Positions 1 to 7,698 of a stretch of 64,000 bases of DNA are shown here, in pieces. Both the position numbers and the translations under genes were made by a program. Origin of the DNA: Desulfomonile tiedjei (GTDB taxonomy: Bacteria; Desulfobacterota; Desulfomonilia; Desulfomonilales; Desulfomonilaceae); NCBI GenBank assembly GCA_016218715.1, contig JACRDG010000122.1, forward strand, positions 1 through 64,000, written 5' to 3'. The number at the start of each line of letters is the position of its first letter. Position 1 is the first letter of the stretch. The notes under the pieces are model-generated. The model did no database searches. It had not been told where the DNA came from and saw only the letters and a list, made by a program, of their open reading frames with translations.

Positions 1-2
1 AG

Positions 3-221
3 GGCCGAGAGAGCAGGCCGATCCTCATCACCAACACGATCAGTCCTTTCAATGAATTGGCCCGCTCGCTCCGGGAAGCGGTACCTCCGGAGAAAGTGTC
101 AGCCGCGTGCAGCGACCTGTTGGCGAATCCGCCTACCAAACGCGGTCCGCTGGTACAGGCGTGGATCGTCGGGCTGGTCTTCCTGGCCATCGTGGTGGGG
201 AGAATGCTCGGCTACGGCTGA
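3..221 (+). CDS. C-terminal part of a tail-anchored protein (5' end outside window)
   Basis: This frame is open from the window edge and ends at TGA 219-221. The visible 72 residues are a mostly polar stretch followed by one hydrophobic helix (WIVGLVFLAIVVGRM) and only a few residues after it, as in a tail-anchored or single-pass membrane protein. I do not recognise the family. A competing frame starting at 52 runs on to 306 but reads as an Arg/Ser/Trp-rich shadow. The next gene on the same strand starts 130 bp downstream. Confidence 0.6.
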   Translation, partial: GRESRPILITNTISPFNELARSLREAVPPEKVSAACSDLLANPPTKRGPLVQAWIVGLVFLAIVVGRMLGYG

Positions 222-350
222 CGCTCCTCGGGGGTGCCAATCCCGCAGCGACTGTCGGGATCGGGCTGAGACGATAAACCTTGACAGCAACTCTTGCGAG
301 CGCTAACTTGCCGCCGCGACCGATTTCCAAGCCCGCGAAGGGGTACCGGC

Positions 351-1124
351 ATGAAGATTACCCCGCTGGCCAGCGGCAGTTCCGGCAATTCTTTCGTGAT
401 TCAGACCGACGCTTCGACAGTGCTGGTGGACGCCGGTCTCACCGGCAAGCGCATGGTGGATCGCATGGGAGCGGCCGGCGTGGACCCCTGCGGGCTGAGC
501 GGAATCATCGTGTCCCATGCGCATACCGACCACACCAAAGGGGTAGGGGTCCTGTCCCGGAAGTTCAAGATTCCCGTCTGGATGAACCGGGGGACCTGGG
601 ACGCGGCTCGGGCGACCGTGGGCAAGGTCCATCGCCTCGAGTTTTTCGAGACCGGCCGTATCTTCCAGGTCGCAGGATTGCGAGTCCATCCCTTCTCGGT
701 ACCGCACGATTGCGCAGATCCGGTGGGCTTCCGGATCTCGTACGGCACGTGCCGTTTGGGCATCGCGACGGATCTGGGCACGGCCACGGGGCTGGTCGTC
801 AAGATCCTGGCGGGCTTACAGGTGGTTGTTCTGGAGAGCAACCACGACCCGGCCATGCTGAGAGACGGTCCGTACCCGTGGGAACTCAAACAACGGGTCC
901 GAGGCCGACTCGGGCACCTCTCCAATCCCGAGAGCGCCGGCCTCCTTCAGCGGATCGTCTCGGACGAGCTGACGGCAGTCGTCCTGGCCCACATGTCCGA
1001 GACCAACAACCGTGCCGATCTTGCCCTGGAATGCGCCAGGGCATCGTTGGGCGAGTTCGTCCGCAACAGGGGAACGGTCTGTTGTGCGCTGCAAAACGAG
1101 GTGGGACCTACCATAGAATGGTAA
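351..1124 (+). CDS. MBL-fold metallo-hydrolase (YycJ/WalJ-like)
   Basis: A 257-residue metallo-beta-lactamase-fold hydrolase, probably a cytoplasmic phosphodiesterase or nuclease of the YycJ/WalJ group. It opens with MKITPLASGSSGNS, the usual start of that group, followed by the metal motif HAHTDH at residues 56-61. Further His residues at SVPHD, the DLG motif and ESNHD fit the later metal ligands. The start at 351 is chosen because the family N-terminus begins there; an in-frame ATG at 294 would add an Arg-rich non-family tail. The enoyl-CoA hydratase follows 75 bp downstream. The substrate is unknown. Confidence 0.85.
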   Translation: MKITPLASGSSGNSFVIQTDASTVLVDAGLTGKRMVDRMGAAGVDPCGLSGIIVSHAHTDHTKGVGVLSRKFKIPVWMNRGTWDAARATVGKVHRLEFFETGRIFQVAGLRVHPFSVPHDCADPVGFRISYGTCRLGIATDLGTATGLVVKILAGLQVVVLESNHDPAMLRDGPYPWELKQRVRGRLGHLSNPESAGLLQRIVSDELTAVVLAHMSETNNRADLALECARASLGEFVRNRGTVCCALQNEVGPTIEW

Positions 1125-1199
1125 CTGCCGCTCAAGACGCCCTCACATGCATCGACAATTCAAAAGCAGCCGAACGCACGCCGGACAGGAGCGCATGCC

Positions 1200-1952
1200 A
1201 TGGGGTTTCTCCTCACGCATATCGAAGACGACCTTGCCACGCTGATGGTCGACCGGCCCAAGGTCAATGCCATCAATGAACCCCTCACGGAAGAGTTGCT
1301 CGCCTGTTTTCGCGATCTGGCAGGGAACCACCACGTCAAGGCGGTCATTATCACCGGGCAAGGGAAATTCTTCTCCTTCGGCCTGGACATCCCGGAGTTC
1401 CTCACCTACTCCAAGAAATCGTTCCTCCGGTTCACGGCCAAGTTCGCAATGCTCTACACGGAGATATTCCTCCATCCAAAGCCCGTTATTGCCGCTCTCA
1501 ACGGACACGCCATCGCTGGCGGTTGCATGCTCGCCACTGCGTGCGACTCGAGGATCATGGTCGCCGGCAGGGCCCGGATTAGTCTGAACGAAATCAATTT
1601 CGGCTCCTCGTTGTTTCCGGGGAGCGTCGAGATGCTAAAGTACTGGGTGGGAAACAAGAACGCGGAGACCGTAGCCTTCTCGGGTGCGATGTACTCCGCG
1701 GAAGAGGCCAAAGCCATTGGGCTGGTAGATCAGGTGGTGCCTCAGGAAGCGCTGGCAGATCACGCACTGATGGCGGCACGCCAGTTCGCACTCCGGTACG
1801 GCCCGGCCTTCGAGAGTATCAAAGGGCTCCTGAGGAGAGAAGTCGGGGACCTCATGAAACGAAAGGATGAACTCTACCGACCCGAGATGGTCGATATCTG
1901 GTACTCCGAGAACACCTGGGAACAGCTCCAAAACATCAAGATTCACGGATAG
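1200..1952 (+). CDS. enoyl-CoA hydratase/isomerase family protein
   Basis: A 250-residue crotonase-fold protein acting on acyl-CoA thioesters. Visible signatures are the first oxyanion-hole strand (KFFSFGLDI, near residue 60), the second (GHAIAGGCMLATACD, near 100), and a NEINFG segment that puts a Glu where crotonases often carry a catalytic acid. I could not assign the second catalytic Glu, so hydratase versus isomerase or another crotonase activity stays open. Acyl-CoA dehydrogenase and MeaB lie about 3.6 kb downstream, which fits fatty-acid or branched-chain acid metabolism, but they are not in the same operon. Confidence 0.85.
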   Translation: MGFLLTHIEDDLATLMVDRPKVNAINEPLTEELLACFRDLAGNHHVKAVIITGQGKFFSFGLDIPEFLTYSKKSFLRFTAKFAMLYTEIFLHPKPVIAALNGHAIAGGCMLATACDSRIMVAGRARISLNEINFGSSLFPGSVEMLKYWVGNKNAETVAFSGAMYSAEEAKAIGLVDQVVPQEALADHALMAARQFALRYGPAFESIKGLLRREVGDLMKRKDELYRPEMVDIWYSENTWEQLQNIKIHG

Positions 1953-1975
1953 GTTCGGACCGCCGCGGCTCCCTG

Positions 1976-2188
1976 TCAGGGTTCGGAGACTCTCGAGAAG
2001 CTCCGTTTCCATATGGGTTCTTCAGCGCTCTCCTGCCCAAGCTTGGTGCATTCGAAGAAGTGATCGCGGGTTTCTTGGTCCAGCGCCACATCCACCAGAT
2101 ATGACCCCAGCTTCCAACCGGCTCCCAGGGCGAAGCCGACGGCCGCGAATCCCAGGAACTTTACCGGAAACAGTAACAGACTGCTCAT
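1976..2188 (-). CDS. small membrane protein, unknown function
   Basis: A 70-residue protein with one hydrophobic N-terminal segment (LLFPVKFLGFAAVGFALGAG) and a charged C-terminal half. A good ribosome binding site (GGGAGG, about 7 nt before ATG 2188) supports translation. It is convergent with the enoyl-CoA hydratase gene, leaving 23 bp between the stops. I do not recognise the family. Confidence 0.6.
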   Translation of the reverse strand: MSSLLLFPVKFLGFAAVGFALGAGWKLGSYLVDVALDQETRDHFFECTKLGQESAEEPIWKRSFSRVSEP

Positions 2189-2336
2189 AGGGGTACCTCC
2201 CTCTCACTGAGGCTGACCGCTGTCGACAGAGTGCCGTGCATTGAAATCCACGGCACTCCTCAAATGCTCTCACAAGAGACGGAGCGAGTCAAACACCCTT
2301 TCTTCTCGCCGGAGCCTTCCCGGGCCGATCCCGCTC

Positions 2337-2391
2337 CCAGGGTGACCGTTCAGTTACCCAGGGTGACCGTTCAGTTACCCAGGGTAACCGG
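2337..2391. repeat. 21-bp tandem direct repeat, about 2.6 units
   Basis: Units at 2337-2357 and 2358-2378 are identical, and a partial third starts at 2379. Each carries GGTGACC, and the last carries the palindrome GGTAACC. The array lies between a minus-strand gene ending its leader near 2200 and the next plus-strand gene, so it could be a protein-binding array or a simple slippage product. Confidence 0.75.
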
Positions 2392-2432
2392 TCGACTCTG
2401 TTGACTCAGGGACAATCCCCCGGCTTTACGTC

Positions 2433-2514
2433 GTCACCACGGCGAAGGCCGGGGTCCAGACGATGTCCAACCCAGCGAAGAGCGGAACTGGATTCCGGCC
2501 TCCGCCGGAATGAC
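2433..2514. repeat. extragenic inverted repeat of the common GTCATTCCGG type
   Basis: Arms of 27 nt at 2433-2459 and 2488-2514 match in 21 of 27 positions when one is reverse-complemented. The right arm, read on the minus strand, starts GTCATTCCGGCGGAGGCC. This resembles an extragenic palindrome I have seen between genes in many proteobacterial genomes. No gene overlaps it. Confidence 0.65.
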
Positions 2515-2674
2515 GAAGAAGGAGGTCCTCTTTCTTATGGTCCAAGTTGAACACTCAAGTGCCGCGCGCACGTGAAGGGTTACCTCCCAGGCAGGATTCC
2601 CCTTGACGTGGAGCCGTGTTTGTGGTTTATATAGTAGCATCGGGAGAGGGGAGTCTTCGTGCAGAGGGTCTGTA

Positions 2675-2908
2675 GTGAGGGTTTCACTCTCCTTTTTCTT
2701 ATGTATTCTGCTTTGTTCAGGTTGCGTGGCCTCCCGTCTCCCGTATGGAGCGGTCAAGGCGGCTCCTGGTCCCCAGTCCGAATCGACTGCCATGGCCAAG
2801 ACATCCCGGCCCGAACCTTTGTCCCAGCCTGCCAGGCCCTCCCAGCCGGTCGCAGGAAGTCTGCAACACGCGTCCTTTTCCGTGGCTGCGGAACTCGATC
2901 AATTCTAG
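2675..2908 (+). CDS. putative small lipoprotein
   Basis: From GTG 2675 this frame encodes 77 residues beginning with a classic lipoprotein signal: VRV, a hydrophobic run, then the lipobox LCSGC with the acylated Cys at residue 17. The mature part is Pro/Ser/Ala-rich and low in complexity. The ATG-like starts further upstream would place the signal internally, so the GTG is preferred. An overlapping frame starting at 2659 lacks a lipobox. There is no family assignment. Confidence 0.5.
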   Translation: MRVSLSFFLCILLCSGCVASRLPYGAVKAAPGPQSESTAMAKTSRPEPLSQPARPSQPVAGSLQHASFSVAAELDQF

Positions 2909-3136
2909 AAGGCTGTTACGTAGCGCAATGTTTTCCCGACAACGTGCTAAGATGCCGGTCGATTTGCAGCCTTTTGATAAAAGGCAACCAGGCCAACCCC
3001 TCAGTCTGTTAGACTTTCTAGGAGCCGCTGTTTGTGCTGGCAACAGTGCCGATTTCACCTGAGTCGCCGATCACGGATGATTTTGGGGTTACGCGACAGG
3101 CTCCTGGCGCCGCGCGTGATTTCCATGTCCTACGGA

Positions 3137-3235
3137 TTGTGGTATACGAATTCGCTGTCCAAGAGGTAGTATGGAGGGGAATTCCTTCGCGGAGAGTAGT
3201 CCCCAGAACTACTTCTCGGAAAGCGATCTAGAATT
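3137..3235. repeat. degraded copy of dispersed palindromic element (family 2)
   Basis: The stretch from GTGGTATACG to about 3235 aligns by eye with the better copies at 38928-39022 and 47730-47852. It shares a GGTAT start, an AAGAG segment, a central GGGGA...TCCCC stem and a right half close to CCCCAGAACTACTTCT. The stem is imperfect here, so this looks like an old copy. It precedes the small gene at 3286. Confidence 0.45.
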
Positions 3236-3285
3236 AAGCGATCGGGAATAGACCGGCATGGCCGGAGTGCGTATCGAGGATGACC

Positions 3286-3525
3286 ATGGGAAGAGAACCG
3301 AAACAGAAAGTAAATGTGAAAGGGAGCCAATTACTGGCCCGCGGGGATATCGTGCGGGTTATGGACCAGGGATCGCTCGTGAAGTGCAAGGTCCTCTCCT
3401 GCGTGGCGGCCGACGGAGGGGGTTTCCACGCCAGTCTGGAGATTCTGGAGGGTGACCGGTCCGGAGAACGCATCGCCGCGACCCTCAAACCCGCTGAAGG
3501 CCCGCCTGCTGAGGAAAGCCGATAG
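3286..3525 (+). CDS. hypothetical protein
   Basis: A 79-residue protein with no membrane segment. It contains a beta-rich pattern (DIVRVMDQGSLVKCKVL ... FHASLEILEGD) that could be a small barrel, then a Pro/Glu-rich tail. ATG 3286 is preferred over ATG 3280 because the GAGG at 3276-3279 would touch the earlier codon but is 6 nt from the later one. Family unknown. Confidence 0.55.
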   Translation: MGREPKQKVNVKGSQLLARGDIVRVMDQGSLVKCKVLSCVAADGGGFHASLEILEGDRSGERIAATLKPAEGPPAEESR

Positions 3526-3601
3526 CAGCGTCACGGTTCGGATCGCGTCGAGCCCAACCCAACCTGCCCGCACCCAGGAGATGTGCTTTGCCGTCAACCA
3601 A

Positions 3602-4114
3602 TCACGCGATGTGCGCGGTTCCCGTGTCCATGAATTGCTTTTTCGCGTGGGTGAGCATCCTGATGTGACCCATTTCCGCCAGGATGAGTTTGTCGATTTC
3701 GTTCCTCCCTTTCGGTTCGGGAAGGATTTCCTTCATTCCGACGAAAAAGGTCACGGAGTCCTTCTCGAACTGCATTGCCAGATCGATAACTTCCGACGGC
3801 GTCTTGACCCGTTGCAGCCGGCTCTCGGCCGACTCGACGGTGAAGATGTGGGTGTCTGCGGTGGCCTGGAGATAGCTCTCTGCCAGCCCTTCCGGGTCCC
3901 AGATTGCGTCCGCGGGAAAAGATCCGGGTAAATCTTTCCGGAGCGCCTTGAAAGCATCGGCGTGACCTTGCTCCATTTGAGCGAGACTGTCCAAGAGCGT
4001 CTTTATTTGCCGATTCTCGGCTCGCGCAGCTGCGCCCGCATAGAACGCACACCCGTTCTCCTCGATGCGAATGGCCATCGTGAACACATCCTCTGCTGTG
4101 CCAAAAACAAACAT
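3602..4114 (-). CDS. ferritin-like diiron protein (rubrerythrin-type domain)
   Basis: A 170-residue all-helical protein. Two ExxH pairs are visible, EQGH at residues 48-51 and EMGH near the C-terminus, together with upstream Glu residues (RIEENG near 18-19, FEKD near 118). This is the ligand pattern of a rubrerythrin-like diiron centre. No C-terminal rubredoxin Cys pairs follow, so it is the short form. In anaerobes such proteins usually act in peroxide or iron handling. Start 4114 is set by a strong AAGGAG 7 nt upstream; a longer frame to 4192 lacks one. Confidence 0.85.
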   Translation of the reverse strand: MFVFGTAEDVFTMAIRIEENGCAFYAGAAARAENRQIKTLLDSLAQMEQGHADAFKALRKDLPGSFPADAIWDPEGLAESYLQATADTHIFTVESAESRLQRVKTPSEVIDLAMQFEKDSVTFFVGMKEILPEPKGRNEIDKLILAEMGHIRMLTHAKKQFMDTGTAHIA

Positions 4115-4228
4115 AACCGTCTCCTTAAAGTATGAGGCAAGGTCAGGGCCTTGCCGGTTCATGCCGGTGTTGTGGTCCTCCGTCGTCCACACAAGGGACT
4201 GCGTTTGTCCTCGTGGACGGTGACCCGG

Positions 4229-5230
4229 CTATTCGAGCTTCTTGTACACGTTGAGCCCGATCTTTTCTTCTCTCCCAAACACGAGTTGGTTCCCCTCGGT
4301 GGAACCGATGATGACGGTCTTTCCCGATTTCGAGGGTCCCTTTTCTTTGGATAGATCCACGGTAATCTTCAGCTCATCGCCATGCAGGTCCATCTCGACG
4401 TTGTTGAACGAGCTTTTTCGCCCTTTGCCGGTCTTTTTCCCTTCTTGCCGGTAGATGTTGAGCCCCACCTTTTCCTCTCTGCCGGGAACGGACTTGTTCC
4501 CCTCCGTGGAGGCCACGATGATGGTTTTGCCTGATTTCGACGGCCCGAAGTCCTTGGACAGGTCGATGACCAGCGTGAGCGTATCCCCTTCCACGGCCAT
4601 GTCCACGTTCTTCATCCCCCCGCGGCGGCGTTGGGGAGTCGAGGCATTCAGCGGCGGAACTGCTCCACCCTGGCCCGCTTCGCTCGGTTGAAACGCGGCT
4701 TGTTCGAGCGAGAGCGTCCCATTACCGGGAGCGTTCGACGGATAGGCCAATTGGATCACCGCGCACGACTCATTGAGGAGTAGTGCCTTCACTTCGTCCG
4801 AGATGTCCAGGAGGGGGGCCAGGTCCTTTTCCATGATTTTACCCGGATTCCACCCTGATTGTTCGAGCCATGCCTGCAAGGCACCCTTGCTTTCCCGTGG
4901 CTGCTCACCGATAACCCGGAGGGCCTCGCGTACGAAAGCTCTCGCCCGGTCGAAGTCCTGGAACCACTCAAGGAAGTGATTGATGATCGTCATGACCTCG
5001 CCCATTTTGTCCGCGTCGATCATCCCTGTTTCGGGTTCCGTGATCATGTGCTTCCACTTAGCAGGGGTCGGCTCGCCTTCTTCTCGATAGTAATTACGAA
5101 AGTCTTCGGCACTGACGAAGAATTCGAATCCGTCTTCCGCTCGCACCCGGAAGGGAGAGCTCGAATCATCCGTGAGTTCAACCAGAAGCCCTGGCCGAGT
5201 TCCGAGAAATTGCTGGTACTTTGTTACCAT
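4229..5230 (-). CDS. uncharacterised protein with tandem-duplicated C-terminal domain
   Basis: A 333-residue soluble protein. Residues 1-65 form one domain (MVTKYQQFLGTRPGLLVEL, then FEFFVSAEDFRNYYRE). A Pro/Gln-rich linker near 165-205 leads to two copies of a roughly 56-residue domain at 207-262 and 276-331. Each copy has an NV-[DE]-M start, an [IV]DLSK strand, GPSKSGKT, then STEGN and GREEK[VI]GLN[IV]Y. GPSKSGKT formally matches the P-loop pattern GxxxxGKT, but no Walker B is visible, so nucleotide binding is doubtful. A strong AAGGAG precedes ATG 5230. I cannot assign a function. Confidence 0.8.
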   Translation of the reverse strand: MVTKYQQFLGTRPGLLVELTDDSSSPFRVRAEDGFEFFVSAEDFRNYYREEGEPTPAKWKHMITEPETGMIDADKMGEVMTIINHFLEWFQDFDRARAFVREALRVIGEQPRESKGALQAWLEQSGWNPGKIMEKDLAPLLDISDEVKALLLNESCAVIQLAYPSNAPGNGTLSLEQAAFQPSEAGQGGAVPPLNASTPQRRRGGMKNVDMAVEGDTLTLVIDLSKDFGPSKSGKTIIVASTEGNKSVPGREEKVGLNIYRQEGKKTGKGRKSSFNNVEMDLHGDELKITVDLSKEKGPSKSGKTVIIGSTEGNQLVFGREEKIGLNVYKKLE

Positions 5231-5549
5231 GCGGTCTCCTTTCCAAAATTCGGGGGGTCATCATATAGCAGTCTTCCCAGAACGTCTATACCGGACCACG
5301 CGACCCGCGCGATTCGTTTCCCACGGCCCTGCAGGACAGGTAATCCCTAAGGGCTTGCGGACAATGATCTTTTTGCCTCGCAGACTTCCCGTCTTGAAGT
5401 TCGAGCCTAAAACTCGTCCATAACAGTCTATTTCCTATTGACAATCAGGATGGCGACTTCTACCAATAGACCGATGAGGGGCTCGGCCGCGACCCAGGTC
5501 GAAAGACCGCCTCTCACGGCTGAGCGAATCATGGTTTCAGGAGTGGAGC
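5231..5549. other. divergent intergenic region, no gene
   Basis: The 319 bp separate the minus-strand gene ending its leader near 5245 from the acyl-CoA dehydrogenase. I see no coding signature. TTGACA at 5439-5444 is a possible -35 for the plus-strand gene, but no good -10 stands at the right distance. Confidence 0.4.
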
Positions 5550-6701
5550 ATGGACTACCTGCTGACCGAAGAACAAAAGATGGCCCGAGACATGGCCCGT
5601 AGGTTTGCCGATAACGAGCTGAAACCTATAGCGGATCGACTCGATCGAGAGCACACCCATTCGCCGGAAGTGCTCCAACAGCTCGGAGAAATGGGGATAA
5701 TGGGCGTGGCAGTCCCCGAGGAATACGGCGGTGGGGGGATGGACTACGTCTCGTATTCGCTTATTGTGACGGAGATCTCTCGCGCGTGCGGAGGCACCGG
5801 CACCATTGTGGCCGCGCACAACTCGCTCTACTGTTACCCGGTCCTTAAATTCGGTACCGAGGAACAGAAGCAGAAGTTCCTCCAACCCTGCGCGTCGGGC
5901 CGCTCCGTGGGGTGTTACGCGCTCACGGAAGCGGATGCGGGGAGCGATCCGGCAGCCCTGCGTACCACCGCTCGGCTCGACGGCGACTCCTGGGTGATCA
6001 ATGGGGAGAAGAAGTTCATCTCCAATGGTAATATCTCGGATTACTGCGTGTTTGCAGCGGTGACGGACAAGGCGAAGGGGTACAAGGGGATCAGCCAGTT
6101 CGTGTGCGATCTCCGCGAAACCCCCGGTTTTAAGGTCGGCCGCGTCGAGGAAAAACTCGGAATCAACGCGTCCGGTACCGCGGAACTCGTCTTCGAGGAT
6201 GCCCGGGTCCCGAAAGACGCGATTCTGGGAGAACCCGGGGCGGGTCTCCGGCAGATGCTGGAAACCCTGGACAGCGGCAGGATCAGCATTGCATCCCAGG
6301 CGCTCGGCATTGGCCGCGCAGTGCTCGAAGAATCCATCGAATATGCCAAGACCCGAGTTCAATTCGGAAAACCCATCGCGGAGTTCCAGGCTATCCAGTG
6401 GAAATTGGCTGACATGGCGACTCAGCTCGATGCCGCGGCGCTGCTCATCTGGCGGGCCGCGTGGCTCGAAGATCACGACATGCGTTTCGAGATGGAAGCG
6501 GCCATGGCCAAGATGTACGCGTCCGATGCCGCGATGCACGCCGCATTGGAAGGGGTCCAGATACTCGGCGGGTACGGCTACGTCCGGGACTACCCGATGG
6601 AAAGACACTTCCGGGACGTGAAGATCACGCAGATATACGAGGGGACGAACGAGATCCAGAGGCTCGTCATTGCCCGCAATATACTGGGAAAACGCGGCTG
6701 A
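5550..6701 (+). CDS. acyl-CoA dehydrogenase (short/branched-chain type)
   Basis: A 383-residue flavoprotein that oxidises acyl-CoA to enoyl-CoA and passes electrons to an electron-transfer flavoprotein. Its length is normal. Signatures: GIMGVAVPEEYGG near residue 50, the FAD/substrate motif CYALTEADAGSDPA near 125, ARTRVQFGKPI-like KTRVQFGKPI near 268, and QILGGYGYVRDYPMER followed by IYEGTNEIQR, where the Glu before GTN is the usual catalytic base. It resembles butyryl/isobutyryl-type enzymes; exact chain length cannot be read by eye. meaB starts 34 bp downstream, so the two are probably co-transcribed. Confidence 0.93.
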   Translation: MDYLLTEEQKMARDMARRFADNELKPIADRLDREHTHSPEVLQQLGEMGIMGVAVPEEYGGGGMDYVSYSLIVTEISRACGGTGTIVAAHNSLYCYPVLKFGTEEQKQKFLQPCASGRSVGCYALTEADAGSDPAALRTTARLDGDSWVINGEKKFISNGNISDYCVFAAVTDKAKGYKGISQFVCDLRETPGFKVGRVEEKLGINASGTAELVFEDARVPKDAILGEPGAGLRQMLETLDSGRISIASQALGIGRAVLEESIEYAKTRVQFGKPIAEFQAIQWKLADMATQLDAAALLIWRAAWLEDHDMRFEMEAAMAKMYASDAAMHAALEGVQILGGYGYVRDYPMERHFRDVKITQIYEGTNEIQRLVIARNILGKRG

Positions 6702-6735
6702 ACCCGCGCGCTTTCTAGCTTGAGAGTATACAACT

Positions 6736-7698
6736 GTGCTGGCTGAACGAATCATGCAGGGCGATGTGCGAGCCACGGCCCGGTTGATCCGGCGCATTGA
6801 CGACGGAGAACGGGACGTCTTCACGGAATTGGCCAAGCTCTACCGCCACGCGGGAAAGGCCCATGTAATAGGCTTCACCGGGTCTCCGGGGGTGGGCAAG
6901 TCCACGCTGGTGGACCGCGTGGTCGCCAAGTACCGGGAAGATGGAAAGACGGTCGGTATCCTCGCGGTGGACCCGACCAGTCCGTTCACCGGCGGCGCGA
7001 TCCTGGGCGATCGCATCCGAATGCAGCGACACTTCCTCGACGACGGCGTCTTCATCAGATCCATGGCTACCCGGGGCAAATTCGGCGGTCTCACTCGATC
7101 CACCGCGGATGCGATTGTCGTCCTGGACGCGATGGGGAAGGACGCGATCATTGTGGAAACCGTCGGAGTCGGTCAAGACGAGGTTGAGATCGTGCACAAC
7201 GCGCACACCACGGTTCTGGTGACCGTTCCCGGCATGGGAGATGATATCCAAGCGATTAAAGCCGGGCTCATGGAAATCGGCGACATCTTCGTGGTCAACA
7301 AGGCGGACCGGGAAGGCGCGGGCAAGACGATTCGAGAACTCAAGATGATGCTGCAGATGTCCCTGGAGCGCTATCAAGCCGGAGGGTGGTTTCCGCCGGT
7401 ACTTGAGTCGGTGGCCGCGGAGGACCGGGGCGTGGACGAGCTCTATCGCGCCATCGTAGACCATCGGGCTCATCTCGAGGCGCATAACCGCGACAAGCTG
7501 ATCTCCGTGGAACGGCACAGGGCCGCGAATCAACTGCTGGATCTCCTCAAGGAGAACCTGATGGACACCGCACTGGAACGGCTCGGAGGAACCGATACGG
7601 TGAACGATCTCGTCAACGAGATCGTGGCCCGACGTACGGATCCCTATGCCGCAAGCCAGGAACTGGTCAAACGACTCTTGGGAGGACCTCTCCGTTGA
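6736..7698 (+). CDS. meaB: MeaB/ArgK-family GTPase, methylmalonyl-CoA mutase chaperone type
   Basis: A 320-residue G3E-class GTPase. The P-loop GSPGVGKS spans residues 49-56, DPTSPFTGGAILGDRIRM is the family's long switch segment, VETVGVGQDE follows, and NKAD gives guanine specificity. The family protects and reloads B12-dependent acyl-CoA mutases, so the organism should carry such a mutase elsewhere. The start is GTG 6736 with a weak Shine-Dalgarno. Its TGA overlaps the TTG start of the next gene, and the acyl-CoA dehydrogenase lies upstream: a three-gene operon. Confidence 0.92.
   Translation: MLAERIMQGDVRATARLIRRIDDGERDVFTELAKLYRHAGKAHVIGFTGSPGVGKSTLVDRVVAKYREDGKTVGILAVDPTSPFTGGAILGDRIRMQRHFLDDGVFIRSMATRGKFGGLTRSTADAIVVLDAMGKDAIIVETVGVGQDEVEIVHNAHTTVLVTVPGMGDDIQAIKAGLMEIGDIFVVNKADREGAGKTIRELKMMLQMSLERYQAGGWFPPVLESVAAEDRGVDELYRAIVDHRAHLEAHNRDKLISVERHRAANQLLDLLKENLMDTALERLGGTDTVNDLVNEIVARRTDPYAASQELVKRLLGGPLR

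Noticed and set aside
4229-5230. P-loop ATPase call based on GPSKSGKT
   Set aside because: The motif is repeated in a beta-rich domain without Walker B or other NTPase motifs.
5529-6836. 435-codon open frame on the minus strand
   Set aside because: It is antisense to the acyl-CoA dehydrogenase gene, with no family motifs and no ribosome site.
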